Notes: a model not told the origin generated them from the sequence alone. 64,000 bases of DNA from Nocardioides halotolerans DSM 19273 (GCF_000422805.1 NZ_KE383922.1:485772-549771); one strand, 5' to 3'. Numbered from the stretch's first letter, positions 45,378 to 59,014 are shown. Numbers and translations are program-made.

Positions 45378-46172
45378 GTGACCGCCGAGCCGCCCGTCAG
45401 CCCGCTGCTGGAGTTCGACCCCTCACCCGTCGCGTTCCTGGAGCCGGCCGCGACCGTGACCCGACGCGACGTCCCCGAGGCGTGCGTGGTCACGTTCTTC
45501 GGCGACGTGGTCCAGCGGCTCGTGGAAACCGGGCGCGGCCAGGTGCTGGCCGAGAATGTCTGGGAGGACGGCCCGCACCCCCTGCTGGAGCTCGACCACG
45601 AGGGGCGGCGCGTCGCGGTGCTCCACTCCGGGGTGGGAGCCCCGCTGTCCGTGGGCCTGCTGGAGCAGGCCATCGCAACGGGGTGCCGGGCCTTCGTCGT
45701 GTGCGGTGGCGCGGGCGCCCTGCGTCAGGACCTGGTCGTCGGGCACCTGGTGCTGGTCGACTCGGCGGTCCGCGACGAGGGCACCTCCCACCACTACGCG
45801 CCGGCCGCACGGACCATCGACGCCGACCCGCAGGCGCTCGCGGTCCTGGCCGAGGTGCTGCGCGAGCGGGGCGCGACGTACGTCGCGGGTCGGACCTGGA
45901 CGACCGACGGTCCCTACCGCGAGACCCCGGCCAAGATCGCGGCCCGGCGGGCCGAGGGCTGCCTGACCGTCGACATGGAGGCGGCCGCGCTGGCCGCCGC
46001 GGCGGCGTTCCGGGGGGTGCCGCTGGCGCAGGTCGTCTACGCCGGCGACGACCTCTCGGGCGAGCTCTGGGACCGGCGCGAGTGGCAGTCGCAGACCGAG
46101 GTGCGCGAGGAGCTGCTCGCCCTCGCCGCCACCGCGGCGCTCCGGCTCGCCGACCTGAGCCTCAACGGGTGA
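45378..46172 (+). CDS. Nucleoside phosphorylase superfamily protein
   Basis: A 264-residue PNP/UDP-type protein. [20 protein letters not shown] and [20 protein letters not shown] form the phosphate and base pocket, and [19 protein letters not shown] holds the M-E-x-A motif that binds ribose. The family splits nucleosides with phosphate or water. It is on the opposite strand to its neighbours, inserted between pup and dop, with TACCGT six bases before its GTG. It overlaps the end of dop by 11 nt. Confidence 0.9.
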   Translation: MTAEPPVSPLLEFDPSPVAFLEPAATVTRRDVPEACVVTFFGDVVQRLVETGRGQVLAENVWEDGPHPLLELDHEGRRVAVLHSGVGAPLSVGLLEQAIATGCRAFVVCGGAGALRQDLVVGHLVLVDSAVRDEGTSHHYAPAARTIDADPQALAVLAEVLRERGATYVAGRTWTTDGPYRETPAKIAARRAEGCLTVDMEAAALAAAAAFRGVPLAQVVYAGDDLSGELWDRREWQSQTEVREELLALAATAALRLADLSLNG

Positions 46173-47670
46173 GCTCGGCGACGAGCGCCTCGGCGGTGTC
46201 GGAGCGGTCGAGCAGGTCGCCCACGTGCGCCTTGCTGCCCCGGAGCGGGTCGATGGTCGGGACCCGCTGGAGCGACTCGCGCCCCGGCAGGTCGAAGATC
46301 ACCGAGTCCCAGGAGGCGGCGGCCACCTCGGAGGCGAACTTCTCCAGGCACCGCCCCCGGAAGTAGGCGCGGGTGTCCTCGGGCGGGTCGTGCATCGCGG
46401 CCTCGATGGTGGGGTCGTCGAGCAGCCGCTCGATCCGGCCGGCCTGCGCGAGGCGGTGGTAGAGCCCCTTCTCGGGACGGATGTCGGAGTACTGGTAGTC
46501 GATCAGCTGCAGCTTGGCGTCGTCCCAGTCGAGGCCGTCGCGCTGGCGGTACTGCTCGAGGAGCTTGAGCTTGGCCACCCAGTCGAGCTCGCCGGCCAGC
46601 AGCATCGGGTCGCGCTCGAGCCGGTCGAGCACCGACTCCCAGCGGGCCAGCACGTCGAGGGTCTGCTCATCCGCGTCGGACCCGAGCCGGTCCTCGACGT
46701 ACTTGCGGGCCAGGTCAAGGTACTCCAGCTGCAGCTGCACGCCGGTCAGCGTCCGGCCGTCGTTGAGCATCACCGTCTGCTTGAGCGTCGGGTCGTGCGA
46801 GATGGCGCGCAGCGCCGAGACCGGACCGTCGATCGTGAGGTCCTGGGTGATGAACCGCTCCTCGATCATCGACAGCACCAGCGCGGTGGTGCCGACCTTG
46901 AGGTACGTCGAGACCTCGGCGAGGTTGGCGTCGCCGATGATCACGTGCAGGCGGCGGTACTTCTCCGGGTCGGCGTGCGGCTCGTCGCGGGTGTTGATGA
47001 TCGGTCGCTTCAGCGTGGTCTCGAGCCCGACCTCGACCTCGAAGAAGTCGGCGCGCTGGCTGATCTGGTAGCCGTCCTCGCGGCCGTCCTGGCCGATGCC
47101 GACCCGGCCGGCGCCGGTGAACACCTGACGGCTGACGAAGAACGGCGTGAGGTGCCGCACGATGTCGGCGAACGGGGTCGCACGGCGCATCAGGTAGTTC
47201 TCGTGCGCGCCGTAGGAGGCGCCCTTGTTGTCGGTGTTGTTCTTGTAGCAGACGATCGGCGTGCCGCCCGGCAGCTGACCGGCCCGCCGGGCCGCGTCGA
47301 GCATCACGAGCTCCCCCGCCTTGTCCCACCGCACGATGTCGCGCGGGGTGGTGACCTCCGGCGTGGAGTACTCCGGGTGGGCGTGGTCGACGTAGAGCCG
47401 GGCGCCGTTGGTGAGGATCACGTTGGCGAGGCCGAGGTCCTCGTCGGTGAGCTGGGTCGGGTCGGCGATCTGGCGCGACATGTCGAAGCCCCGGGCGTCG
47501 CGCAGCGGCGACTCCTCCTCGAAGTCCCAGCGGGCGCGGCGCGCCTTGACGGTCGCCGAGGCGTAGGCGTTGACGACCTGCGAGGACGCCACCATGGGGT
47601 TGGCCAGGGGCTGGCCGACCACCGAGATGCCGTACTCCACCTCGGTGCCCATGACGCGTCGCACAGACAT
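46162..47670 (-). CDS. dop: Pup deamidase/depupylase Dop
   Basis: A 502-residue protein related to Paf[21 protein letters not shown] and the following [19 protein letters not shown] form the Dop loop that is missing in Paf[21 protein letters not shown] and [20 protein letters not shown] are shared. Because Pup here ends in Glu, its needed role should be depupylation only. ATG with TACGCT six bases upstream. Confidence 0.95.
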   Translation of the reverse strand: MSVRRVMGTEVEYGISVVGQPLANPMVASSQVVNAYASATVKARRARWDFEEESPLRDARGFDMSRQIADPTQLTDEDLGLANVILTNGARLYVDHAHPEYSTPEVTTPRDIVRWDKAGELVMLDAARRAGQLPGGTPIVCYKNNTDNKGASYGAHENYLMRRATPFADIVRHLTPFFVSRQVFTGAGRVGIGQDGREDGYQISQRADFFEVEVGLETTLKRPIINTRDEPHADPEKYRRLHVIIGDANLAEVSTYLKVGTTALVLSMIEERFITQDLTIDGPVSALRAISHDPTLKQTVMLNDGRTLTGVQLQLEYLDLARKYVEDRLGSDADEQTLDVLARWESVLDRLERDPMLLAGELDWVAKLKLLEQYRQRDGLDWDDAKLQLIDYQYSDIRPEKGLYHRLAQAGRIERLLDDPTIEAAMHDPPEDTRAYFRGRCLEKFASEVAAASWDSVIFDLPGRESLQRVPTIDPLRGSKAHVGDLLDRSDTAEALVAELTR

Positions 47671-47724
47671 GGTTCCAGCGTACGGGTAGGGCGCGGGCGG
47701 ATCGGCGCACGTATCTTGGGGAGC

Positions 47725-48348
47725 GTGGGCTGGTGGTCGGAGCGCGTCGTCCCCCGGATGGCCGACAAGAGCCTGTCCTCGCGCCCGATCATGGACCTGC
47801 GTCGCGAGGTCTGCGCCGGGCTCTCCGGCCGGGTTCTGGAGATCGGCTTCGGCAGCGGGCTGAACCTCTCCGCCTATCCGGCCGTGGTCGACTCCGTGGA
47901 CGCCGTCGAGCCCTCCGACACGGGCTGGGAGCTGTCATCGGGGCGCAGGGCCACGGCCTCCGTGCCGGTCGACCGGGTGGGCCTCGACGGCCAGCGGCTC
48001 GCGGCCGCCGACGCGACGTACGACGCCGCGGTGTCGACCTTCACCCTGTGCACGATCCCGGACGCGACGACGGCCTTGGCCGAGGTACGCCGTGTGCTCC
48101 GGCCCGGTGGCACCCTGCACGTGCTGGAGCACGGCCTCGCGCCGGACGCGCGGGTGGCCGCGTGGCAGCACCGCCTCGACGGCCTGCAGGGCCGCATCGC
48201 TGCCGGGTGCCACCTGACCCGCGACGCTCCCGTCCTCGTCGAGGACGCCGGCTTCAGGGTCGAGCGGCTCGACCGGGCCTACCTGCCCGGCCCGAGCCTG
48301 TCGAAGCCGTGGACGTTCGTCTCGCTTGTTGTCGCGGTGCGCCCGTGA
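47725..48348 (+). CDS. Class I SAM-dependent methyltransferase
   Basis: A 207-residue methyltransferase. [20 protein letters not shown] is the SAM-binding loop (about residues 41-60), [20 protein letters not shown] the motif after the substrate region, and [13 protein letters not shown] the third SAM motif. It resembles UbiE/METTL7-like enzymes; no substrate is evident. TATCTT (47712-47717) precedes the GTG by 7 nt. Its stop overlaps the YbaK gene's start (GTGA). It is one of two rightward genes separating dop from the ARC ATPase. Confidence 0.9.
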   Translation: MGWWSERVVPRMADKSLSSRPIMDLRREVCAGLSGRVLEIGFGSGLNLSAYPAVVDSVDAVEPSDTGWELSSGRRATASVPVDRVGLDGQRLAAADATYDAAVSTFTLCTIPDATTALAEVRRVLRPGGTLHVLEHGLAPDARVAAWQHRLDGLQGRIAAGCHLTRDAPVLVEDAGFRVERLDRAYLPGPSLSKPWTFVSLVVAVRP

Positions 48349-48815
48349 GCGACGTCGAGACGGACCGGTCCGCGCGCGCGATCGCGGCGGCCGAGCGCCT
48401 CGGCCTCGCCCACGAGGTCACCCGGCACGGCCCGGTGCGCTCGCTCGAGGAGGCGGCGGCCGCACGGGGCGTCGAGCCGCACCAGCTCGTCAAGACGATG
48501 GTGGTCCGGGTCTCCGAGGGCGAGCACGTGTTCGTGCTGGTGCCCGGCGATCGCGAGATCGCCTGGGCCAAGCTCCGCGCATTGCTCGGCGTCAACCGGC
48601 TCACCATGGCCACCGCGGAGTCGGCGTACGACGTGACGGGCTACGTGCGCGGCACGATCACCCCGCTCGGCAGCCAGACGGCGCTGCCGGTGGTCGCCGA
48701 CGCCTCGATCGAAGGCCGGATCAGCCTCGGCGGCGGCGCCCACGGCGTCGCCCTGGCGGTGGACGCAGCCGACCTGGCCGCCGCGCTGGGCGCGACGGTC
48801 GCCGACGTCACCTAG
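48345..48815 (+). CDS. YbaK/EbsC family aminoacyl-tRNA deacylase
   Basis: A 156-residue YbaK-type domain. LAHEVTRHGPVRSLEEAAAA and GVEPHQLVKTMVVRVSEGEH (with the catalytic Lys of H-x-x-VK) are followed by LVPGDREIAWAKLRALLG and GYVRGTITPLGSQTALPVVA. The family clears mischarged Cys-tRNA(Pro) or Ala-tRNA(Pro). It overlaps the methyltransferase gene by 4 nt and its stop TAG shares bases with the putative stop of the convergent small gene. Confidence 0.9.
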   Translation: MSDVETDRSARAIAAAERLGLAHEVTRHGPVRSLEEAAAARGVEPHQLVKTMVVRVSEGEHVFVLVPGDREIAWAKLRALLGVNRLTMATAESAYDVTGYVRGTITPLGSQTALPVVADASIEGRISLGGGAHGVALAVDAADLAAALGATVADVT

Positions 48816-49008
48816 AAGATCCCGCCGCCGTGCGCCCCGGGCGGGTTGTGCCGCTGGCCCTCCAGCGTGCCCATCCCCTTCGCGGCCTCACGGGCGCTGA
48901 CTGAACCCCTGGGACGGAGCGAAGCGCGGAGCGGCTGCCGAACCACGCGAGCGCGAACAGCGCCGTCGCCGCTGCCGCCAGGACGAGCACGACCACCGTG
49001 GTGCTCAT
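48808..49008 (-). CDS. Small membrane protein with a probable frameshift
   Basis: As read, 66 residues: an N-terminal transmembrane helix (TTVVVLVLAAAATALFALAW) and then an Arg-rich tail. In the tail only about two thirds of third codon positions are G/C, whereas the frame one base back has nearly all G/C and encodes SVSAREAAKGMGTLEGQRHN then PPGAHGGGIF with a stop at 48812-48814. That end resembles the NPPSGF end of the upstream gene and avoids most overlap with YbaK. A base is probably missing or extra near 48895-48940. Function unknown. Confidence 0.55.
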   Translation of the reverse strand: MSTTVVVLVLAAAATALFALAWFGSRSALRSVPGVQSAPVRPRRGWARWRASGTTRPGRTAAGSSR

Positions 49009-49009
49009 G

Positions 49010-49204
49010 TCAGAACCCGCTGGGCGGGTTGCCCTGGACGTTGCCTGTCACCGTCGATCCGGTGGCGTTGCGTTCCGCCTGCCCACCGCCCGGAGCGCGG
49101 CTGAGCCGCCACGGCTCCTTGTTTCCGCGCCGGGACCGGTTGCCCCGAGCGGCGAGCGCCACCAAGAGCGCCACCACCACGGCCACGCCGATCCAGAACC
49201 CCAT
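49010..49204 (-). CDS. Small membrane protein
   Basis: A 64-residue protein with an N-terminal helix (GFWIGVAVVVALLVALAARG), a basic stretch (NRSRRGNKEPWRLSRA) and a Gly/Asn-rich tail ending NPPSGF. It lies 2 nt from the ARC gene's stop and 1 nt before the next small gene, all leftward, so it is probably part of the ARC transcript. Not recognised; no family assigned. Confidence 0.65.
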   Translation of the reverse strand: MGFWIGVAVVVALLVALAARGNRSRRGNKEPWRLSRAPGGGQAERNATGSTVTGNVQGNPPSGF

Positions 49205-49206
49205 GA

Positions 49207-50970
49207 CTAGAGGTACTGACCGGTGTTGGGGACGGTGTCGATCGAGCGGCCGGGCTCGGTGCCCTGCTTGCCGGTGATGAGCGTGCGGATGAACACGATC
49301 CGCTCGCCCTTCTTGCCGGAGATCCGCGCCCAGTCGTCGGGGTTGGTGGTGTTGGGGAGGTCCTCGTTCTCCTTGAACTCGTCGACGCACGCCTGGAGCA
49401 GGTGCGAGACGCGCAGCCCGTGCTGCTGCTGGTCGAGGAAGTCCTTGATCGCCATCTTCTTGGCGCGGTCGACGATGTTCTGGATCATCGCGCCGGAGTT
49501 GAAGTCCTTGAAGTAGAGGACCTCCTTGTCGCCGTTGGCGTAGGTCACCTCGAGGAAGCGGTTCTCCTCGGTCTCGGTGTACATCCGCTCGACGGTCGCC
49601 TGGATCATCCCGGCGACGGTCGCCTCGCGGTCGCCGCCGAACTCCGCGAGGTCGTCGGCGTGCAGCGGCAGCTCGGAGGTGAGGTACTTCGAGAAGATGT
49701 CGCGCGCCGACTCGGCGTCGGGCCGCTCGATCTTGATCTTCACGTCGAGGCGGCCCGGCCGCAGGATCGCGGGGTCGATCATGTCCTCGCGGTTGGAGGC
49801 GCCGATGACCAGCACGTTCTCCAGCAGCTCGACGCCGTCGATCTCGCTGAGCAGCTGGGGGACGATGGTGTTCTCCACGTCGGAGGAGACGCCGGAGCCG
49901 CGGGTGCGGAAGAGCGAGTCCATCTCGTCGAAGAACACGATGACCGGCGTGCCGGCGCTGGCCTTCTCACGGGCGCGCTGGAAGACGAGCCGGATGTGCC
50001 GCTCGGTCTCGCCGACGTACTTGTTGAGCAGCTCGGGGCCCTTGATGTTGAGGAAGTAGGACTTCCCCTCCTGGCCGGTCTTGGTGGCGACCTTCTTGGC
50101 CAGCGAGTTGGCGACCGCCTTGGCGATCAGCGTCTTGCCGCAGCCGGGCGGGCCGTAGAGCAGCACGCCCTTCGGCGGGCGCAGCTGATGCTCCTTGAAC
50201 AGCTCGGGGTGCAGGTAGGGCAGCTCGACGGCGTCCTGGATCGCCTCGATCTGGCCGCGCAGGCCGCCGATGGACTCGTAGGCGATGTCGGGGACCTCCT
50301 CGAGGACGAGCTCCTCGACCTCGGACTTCGGCACCTTCTCGTAGACGTAGCCCGCCCGCGAGTCGAGCAGCAGCGAGTCGCCGGCCCGGATCGTGTCGGC
50401 CCGCAGCGGCTCGGCGAGGCGCACCACACGCTCCTCGTCGGCGCTGGCGATGACCAGCGCGCGGTCGCCGTCGGCCAGCAGCTCCTTGAACATCACGACC
50501 TCGCCGACCTGCTCGTAGTCGAGCGCAGCGACGACGTTGAGCGCCTCGTTGAGCATGACCTCCTGACCGCGGTAGAGGTGGTCGAGGTCGACGCTCGGGC
50601 TGACGTTGACCCGCAGCTTGCGCCCGCCGGTGAAGACGTCGATCGAGTCGTCGTCGTTGCGGCCCAGGAAGGTGCCGAACCCGGCCGGCGGCTGCGCCAG
50701 GCGGTCGACCTCCTCCTTGAGCTTCATGATCTGGTCGCGGGCCTCGCGCAGGGTCTGGGCGAGCCGCTCGTTCTGGGAGGTCACCGCGGCGAGCGAGCGC
50801 TGCGCGTCGGCGAGGCGCAGCTCGAGACCGCGCGAGCCGGTCGGCGCGTCGCTGAGCCGACGCCGGAGGTCGGTGACCTCGGCCTCGAGGAAGCGCACCT
50901 GGCTCATGAGCTCGTCGGGGGTCCGGCCCCCACCGGCACCGCTGGACCTCTCCGGGCTGTCCGAAGTCAT
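49207..50970 (-). CDS. arc: Proteasomal AAA+ ATPase (ARC/Mpa)
   Basis: A 587-residue hexameric ATPase. Residues about 20-95 form the N-terminal coiled coil ([15 protein letters not shown], then [20 protein letters not shown]) that catches Pup; two OB domains follow, then the AAA module with [32 protein letters not shown] and [17 protein letters not shown]. The C terminus ends GQYL, the motif that docks to the proteasome alpha ring. ATG with a perfect AGGAGGTGA ribosome site. Confidence 0.96.
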   Translation of the reverse strand: MTSDSPERSSGAGGGRTPDELMSQVRFLEAEVTDLRRRLSDAPTGSRGLELRLADAQRSLAAVTSQNERLAQTLREARDQIMKLKEEVDRLAQPPAGFGTFLGRNDDDSIDVFTGGRKLRVNVSPSVDLDHLYRGQEVMLNEALNVVAALDYEQVGEVVMFKELLADGDRALVIASADEERVVRLAEPLRADTIRAGDSLLLDSRAGYVYEKVPKSEVEELVLEEVPDIAYESIGGLRGQIEAIQDAVELPYLHPELFKEHQLRPPKGVLLYGPPGCGKTLIAKAVANSLAKKVATKTGQEGKSYFLNIKGPELLNKYVGETERHIRLVFQRAREKASAGTPVIVFFDEMDSLFRTRGSGVSSDVENTIVPQLLSEIDGVELLENVLVIGASNREDMIDPAILRPGRLDVKIKIERPDAESARDIFSKYLTSELPLHADDLAEFGGDREATVAGMIQATVERMYTETEENRFLEVTYANGDKEVLYFKDFNSGAMIQNIVDRAKKMAIKDFLDQQQHGLRVSHLLQACVDEFKENEDLPNTTNPDDWARISGKKGERIVFIRTLITGKQGTEPGRSIDTVPNTGQYL

Positions 50971-50992
50971 GGCGTCACCTCCTGTGAAAACG

Positions 50993-51020
50993 ACCCTACT
51001 CGCGAACGACGGCCGCCCAA
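50993..51020 (-). promoter_or_regulatory. Promoter of arc
   Basis: On the minus strand TTGGGC (51015-51020), 16 bp and TAGGGT (50993-50998) fit -35 and -10 boxes. The start codon is at 50970 with the ribosome site AGGAGGTGA at 50975-50983 between, so unlike its neighbours this gene has a conventional leader. The rest of the 114-bp gap shows nothing. Confidence 0.5.
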
Positions 51021-51084
51021 GGGGATATCCGCGCCGGGTCGATCACGAATTGGGCGCGATCCGGAAGCGGCGTCGTGCCCGAGG

Positions 51085-52044
51085 TCAGTCGTCGGCCGGC
51101 TCGGCCGGGACGCCGGGCGGCCGCGGGCCGAGGTAGTCGGGACCGTAGGCACCGGGAGCCGGGCGGCGGCGCTTGAGCGGCGGCTTCTGGCCCGGCGCCA
51201 TCCTGCGGGCGGTGACGAGGAACGCCGTGTGGCCGATCATCGAGTGCCCGGGACGGACCGCGAGCCCCTCCACGTGCCAGTCACGGACGAGCGACTCCCA
51301 CGCCGCCGGCTCGGTGAAGCCACCGTGCACCCGCACGGTCTCGACGAACCGCGAGAGCTGGGTGGTCGTGGCGACGTACGCGCACACGATGCCTCCGGGA
51401 CGCAGCGCGTCGGCCGCCACGTCGAGGCACTCCCAGGGGGCGAGCATGTCCAGCACGATCCGGTCGCACCGCTCTCCCGACTGCGGGAGCAGCTCGGCGA
51501 GGTCGCCGACGTGGAGGGTCCAGGCGGGGTGGCTGCGCCCCTCCTCGTCGGTGCCGAAGAACTGCGTGACGTTGCGCCGTGCCACCTCGGCGAACTCCTC
51601 GCGGCGCTCGTACGACGTGACCCGGCCCTCCGGGCCGACCGCCCGCAGCAGCGAGCACGTCAGCGCTCCGGAGCCGGCGCCCGCCTCGACGACGTGCGCG
51701 CCCGGGAACACGTCGACCAGGGCGACGATCTGCGCGGCGTCCTTGGGGTAGATGACCGCCGCGCCGCGCGGCATCGAGATCACGAACTCCGAGAGCAGCG
51801 GCCGGAAGACGAGGTACTCACCACCGCCGGAGGAGGTGACCGTGAACCCCTCCTCGCGCCCGATCAGCTCGTCGTGGTCGAGGTGCCCCTTGTTGGAGAA
51901 GAACCGCTTGCCGGGCTCGAGGCAGAAGTTGTGGCGGCGTCCCTTGCCGTCGACGAGCCGCACCCACTCCCCCGCGCGCAGCGGGCCGCGGTGCACCCCG
52001 GACCAGGCTGGGTCGGCAGCGGTGCTCGGGTCTGGCTCGGCCAC
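51085..52044 (-). CDS. trmI: tRNA (adenine-58-N1)-methyltransferase TrmI
   Basis: A 319-residue enzyme. HNFCLEPGKRFFSNKGHLDH lies in the N-terminal lobe, VVEAGAGSGALTCSLLRAVG is the SAM loop, and DRIVLDMLAPWECLDVAADA the catalytic region with the conserved Asp. It methylates A58 (and A57 in some archaea) of the T-loop; the counterpart is M. tuberculosis Rv2118c beside the RecB-like gene. GTG with TAGGTT six bases upstream. Confidence 0.93.
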   Translation of the reverse strand: MAEPDPSTAADPAWSGVHRGPLRAGEWVRLVDGKGRRHNFCLEPGKRFFSNKGHLDHDELIGREEGFTVTSSGGGEYLVFRPLLSEFVISMPRGAAVIYPKDAAQIVALVDVFPGAHVVEAGAGSGALTCSLLRAVGPEGRVTSYERREEFAEVARRNVTQFFGTDEEGRSHPAWTLHVGDLAELLPQSGERCDRIVLDMLAPWECLDVAADALRPGGIVCAYVATTTQLSRFVETVRVHGGFTEPAAWESLVRDWHVEGLAVRPGHSMIGHTAFLVTARRMAPGQKPPLKRRRPAPGAYGPDYLGPRPPGVPAEPADD

Positions 52045-52077
52045 CCCGGGAACCTACAGGCCCGCCCTCGTCGAGGC

Positions 52078-53223
52078 TCAGTCCGGCACGGACCGGAACG
52101 CCCGGTCGACGTCGGCCATGGTGAGGACGCCGTAGATGGAGCCGTCGTCCTCGAGCAGGAGGTACTCCGTCGCCGGCGAGCGCTGCATCGCCCGCACGAG
52201 CTCCTCCCCGGTGATGCCCACGGGCAGCGAGAGCCCGTCGTCGACGCCACGGGCGACGGTCGAGACGGCCAGCCAGGGCCGGCGGTCCTCCGGCGTGGCC
52301 AGCAGCGCGCTCTCGTTGACGACCCCGACCGGGCGGCCGCTGCCGGTCACCGTGACGATCGCCCCGGCCTGCGCCTCGCGGGCGCGACGCACGGCCTCGG
52401 AGAGCGGCAGGTCCTCGGGCACCGCGAGCGTGCGACGCGCGAGGTCGCGCGCGACCAGCTGCGGGAGACGTCGACGCACCTTGGCGGACTGCAGGGCCGC
52501 GGTCGCGCCGTTCCAGAGGAAGAAGCCGATGACGAACGCCAGGATGAAGTCGAAGACGTCGGACTCCACCCCGAGCAGCGACTCCTGCGCGAGCGGCCAG
52601 AGCATCACCGCGAACGCCGTGACCCGGCCGCCCCAGGCCGCGGCGACCGTGCCGCGGTGCGCGCTGCCGGTCAGCTTCCAGACCGCGGACTTCAGTACGC
52701 GGCCGCCGTCCAGGGGCAGCCCGGGCACCAGGTTGAGCGCGCCCACCAGCAGGTTGCCGAACGCCAGGCCCTCGACGGCCATCTGCAGGAGCCCCTCCGG
52801 CACGACGAACCAGAGCCCGAGCGCGGCCAGCCCGACCGCGATCGACGTCAGCGGGCCGACGACCGCGATCCAGAACTCCTGGCGGGGCTTCTTCGCCTCG
52901 GCCTCGATGGCCGTGACGCCGCCGAGGAAGTGCAGGGTGATCGAGGAGACCGGGAAGCCGTAGTGGCGGGCGGCGTAGGCGTGCGAGGCCTCGTGCAGCA
53001 GCACGGACAGGTAGAGCACCACCGCGAACGCGAGCCCCGCGACGTACTTCCACGCCCCGAGGCCGGGGTGCACCGCCTCGGCGCGCGGCGCGATCACGAC
53101 GGCGATCAGCGCCGCCACCACGAACCACGACGACGTGACGAGCACGTCGCTGCCGGCGATCGTGCCGATCTTGAACGTGCCGGGCGGGCGCGGCGCCTGG
53201 GGGCTCGCCTGCGGTCCGGACAC
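52078..53223 (-). CDS. Site-2 protease (M50) with CBS domains
   Basis: A 381-residue membrane metalloprotease. LHEASHAYAARHYGF holds the zinc motif HExxH, and NLVPGLPLDGGRVLKSAVWK the second-site Asp-Gly motif; about four transmembrane helices surround them. The C-terminal 120 residues are a pair of CBS domains (ARDLARRTLAVPEDLPLSEA; VARGVDDGLSLPVGITGEEL) that bind adenosyl ligands. Such proteases cut membrane anchors of regulators. GTG with TAGCGT six bases upstream. Confidence 0.92.
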   Translation of the reverse strand: MSGPQASPQAPRPPGTFKIGTIAGSDVLVTSSWFVVAALIAVVIAPRAEAVHPGLGAWKYVAGLAFAVVLYLSVLLHEASHAYAARHYGFPVSSITLHFLGGVTAIEAEAKKPRQEFWIAVVGPLTSIAVGLAALGLWFVVPEGLLQMAVEGLAFGNLLVGALNLVPGLPLDGGRVLKSAVWKLTGSAHRGTVAAAWGGRVTAFAVMLWPLAQESLLGVESDVFDFILAFVIGFFLWNGATAALQSAKVRRRLPQLVARDLARRTLAVPEDLPLSEAVRRAREAQAGAIVTVTGSGRPVGVVNESALLATPEDRRPWLAVSTVARGVDDGLSLPVGITGEELVRAMQRSPATEYLLLEDDGSIYGVLTMADVDRAFRSVPD

Positions 53224-53306
53224 GTGGCAACGCTAGGGCATGGGTCCCAAGGTGGGCCCGAGCCTGGACCCGGGCGCTGTCGGTGACCACGGCTACGGTG
53301 CGGGTC

Positions 53307-54206
53307 ATGGGCTCGATGAGCGCGGCACCGATCGACCGCAAGGTCCGTGGCGTGCTGTCCCCGAGCCGTGCCGGCGACTTCCTGGCCTGCCCGCTCCTGT
53401 TCCGCTACCGCACCATCGACCGGCTGCCCGAGGGCTCCTCCCCCGACGCCGTCCGCGGCACGCTGGTCCACCAGGTGCTGGAGGAGATCTTCGACCTCCC
53501 GGCCGCCGAGCGGACCCCCGCGGCGGCCCACCGCCTGCTCGAGCCCGCCTGGCGCCAGCTCCAGCTGGTGTCGCGGCAGGCCCGCGAGGTCGCGGCCGGC
53601 CTCGACGAGCCGGTCTGGCTCGACTCGGCGCGCACCGCGCTCGACAAGTGGTTCGTGCTGGAGGACCCCACCCGGCTCGAGCCGGCCGAGCGCGAGGTGT
53701 TCGTCGAGGCGACCCTCGACTCCGGCCTGTCGCTGCGCGGCATCGTCGACCGGCTCGACGAGCGGCCCGACGGCGCCCTGCGCGTGGTCGACTACAAGAC
53801 GGGAAGCGCAGTCTCCGAGGGGTTCGAGTTCAAGGCGCTGTTCCAGCTGCGCATCTACGCCCTGATCCTGTGGCGCAGCCGCGGGGTGGTCCCCCGCATG
53901 CTCCAGCTGGTCTACCTCGGCGCGACGAGCGAGATCGTGCGCTACGAGCCCGACGAGGCCGACCTGCTGGCCACCGAGCGCAAGGTCGACGCCCTCTGGG
54001 AGGCGATCGAGCTGGCCCGCGAGACCGGCGAGTTCCTGCCCAGCCGGGGCAAGCAGTGCGACTGGTGCGCGTTCAAGGCCCACTGCCCCGCCTGGGGCGG
54101 CGAGCTGCTGCCGATGCCCGCGCCCCCGTCGCCGTGGGCCCGTCTCAAGCGCCAGGTGCGGCAGCGCTGGAGACGCATCAGGCGCCGGCTGCGAGGACGG
54201 CGCTGA
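53307..54206 (+). CDS. RecB-family PD-(D/E)XK nuclease
   Basis: A 299-residue nuclease. LSPSRAGDFLACPLLFRYRT opens the fold, RGTLVHQVLEEIFDLP the first helix, RVVDYKTGSAVSEGFEFKAL the catalytic D-x-K block, and CDWCAFKAHCPAW the four-Cys cluster (with an upstream Cys) that may bind iron-sulfur. The tail is strongly basic. ATG at 53307 has TACGGT seven bases upstream; an earlier GTG at 53283 is possible. Rv2119 is the counterpart. Confidence 0.92.
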   Translation: MGSMSAAPIDRKVRGVLSPSRAGDFLACPLLFRYRTIDRLPEGSSPDAVRGTLVHQVLEEIFDLPAAERTPAAAHRLLEPAWRQLQLVSRQAREVAAGLDEPVWLDSARTALDKWFVLEDPTRLEPAEREVFVEATLDSGLSLRGIVDRLDERPDGALRVVDYKTGSAVSEGFEFKALFQLRIYALILWRSRGVVPRMLQLVYLGATSEIVRYEPDEADLLATERKVDALWEAIELARETGEFLPSRGKQCDWCAFKAHCPAWGGELLPMPAPPSPWARLKRQVRQRWRRIRRRLRGRR

Positions 54207-54291
54207 GCTGTGGATGACCCGCCCGGCACAGGCCTCCTCCGGCGTAGGGTGATGGTCGACGACCGCACGAACACGCGGAAGGAGGCTGGCC

Positions 54292-54474
54292 GTGAACGAC
54301 GCGCAGACGTGGACGCTCATCGCCGGGTTCTTCGCGCTGATGGTGACCATGATCAGCCTCACCCTGCGTGCGGTGCGCGCCGAGATCGGTGGTCTACGCA
54401 GCACTCTCGAGGCCAGGCTCGACCACCTCGACCGTGACGTCCAGGCCGTGATCAACCGCCTGATGGACGGCTGA
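54292..54474 (+). CDS. Small membrane protein with a coiled coil
   Basis: A 60-residue protein: one transmembrane helix (TWTLIAGFFALMVTMISLTL) then a heptad-like helix (AEIGGLRSTLEARLDHLDRD). GGAAGGAGG precedes the GTG. Its 3' end overlaps the convergent HAD gene by 23 nt. Not recognised; a membrane-anchored coiled coil of unknown role. Confidence 0.7.
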   Translation: MNDAQTWTLIAGFFALMVTMISLTLRAVRAEIGGLRSTLEARLDHLDRDVQAVINRLMDG

Positions 54475-55105
54475 TCAGAGCCAGCTCCTCGACGGTCAGA
54501 CCGGCGAGGGTGTCCCTGAACACCCGGCCCGGCCCGTCGAGCACCCGCACGTGGTTCTCCACCACCAGCACGGTGCAGCCGGCGGCCTCCGCCGACTTCG
54601 CGCCCGTGTTGGAGTCCTCGATGGCCAGGCACTCCTCGGGAGGCGCGCCGAGCGCCGCCGCCGCGGTGAGGTACGGCTCGGGGTGCGGCTTGCCCTGCTC
54701 CACCTGGTCGCCGGTCATGACGACCGCGAACGTCTCGGGCGGCAGCTGGGCCAGGATCGGCGCCACGAACCGCTGGTAGGACATCGTGGCCAGGCCGCAC
54801 CGCACGCCCGAGGCGCGCAGCGAGTCGAGCAGCTCGACCGCGCCCGGGCGCCACGGCACCTGCTGCTCGACCTTGGCCACGACGCCGTCGAGGAGCTCCT
54901 CGACGATCGCCTCCGGCGAGAGGTCGAGGCCCATGACGCGCTGGATGTAGCGGCCGGAGTCGACCAGGTCGCTGCCGACCAGCTCCATCGCGTCGGCGCG
55001 GGTCCACGTGGCGTCGTACTTCTCGGCCATCGCGAACTCGGTCGCGATCCAGTACGGCTCGGTGTCGACCAGCGTGCCGTCCATGTCCCAGAGGACCGCG
55101 CGCAC
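54452..55105 (-). CDS. HAD-superfamily phosphatase/phosphomutase
   Basis: A 217-residue HAD protein of the beta-phosphoglucomutase-like subgroup. VLWDMDGTLVDTEPYWIATE holds the nucleophile Asp, CGLATMSYQRFVAPILAQLP motif II, and GKPHPEPYLTAAAALGAPPE with the following LAIEDSNTGAKSA motifs III and IV. The cap is helical (residues about 15-85). The GTG at 55105 lies 11 nt after the metH stop, so it may be co-transcribed. Substrate unknown. Confidence 0.9.
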   Translation of the reverse strand: MRAVLWDMDGTLVDTEPYWIATEFAMAEKYDATWTRADAMELVGSDLVDSGRYIQRVMGLDLSPEAIVEELLDGVVAKVEQQVPWRPGAVELLDSLRASGVRCGLATMSYQRFVAPILAQLPPETFAVVMTGDQVEQGKPHPEPYLTAAAALGAPPEECLAIEDSNTGAKSAEAAGCTVLVVENHVRVLDGPGRVFRDTLAGLTVEELALISRPSGG

Positions 55106-55116
55106 TAGGCCACGTC

Positions 55117-58848
<3,732 letters not shown>

Positions 58849-59014
58849 GGTGCCTCCTCTCGCTCCGGTCGGCAGGTACAACGGCCTCGCGGGCGTTGGG
58901 TGACAAGCCTAGGAACAGCGTCCACGGGCTGGACGCCATTCCCGCATGGTGGCACCGCGCCGAGTCGCGGCCCGAATTGGCGAGCCACACCAGGCAGCCT
59001 CCTAGACTCGCTGT

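Noticed and set aside
49402..53286. Large rightward reading frame of about 1294 codons
   Set aside because: Antisense to arc, trmI and the M50 protease; low-complexity Arg/Gly/Asp text typical of high-GC shadow frames.
58849..58881. Upstream start of metH
   Set aside because: GTG 58848 has GAGGAGG at good spacing; the earlier frame has no ribosome site or similarity.
58849..59014. Cobalamin riboswitch ahead of metH
   Set aside because: I could not find the conserved B12-box bases in the 166-nt gap, and it also serves the divergent PAC2 gene.
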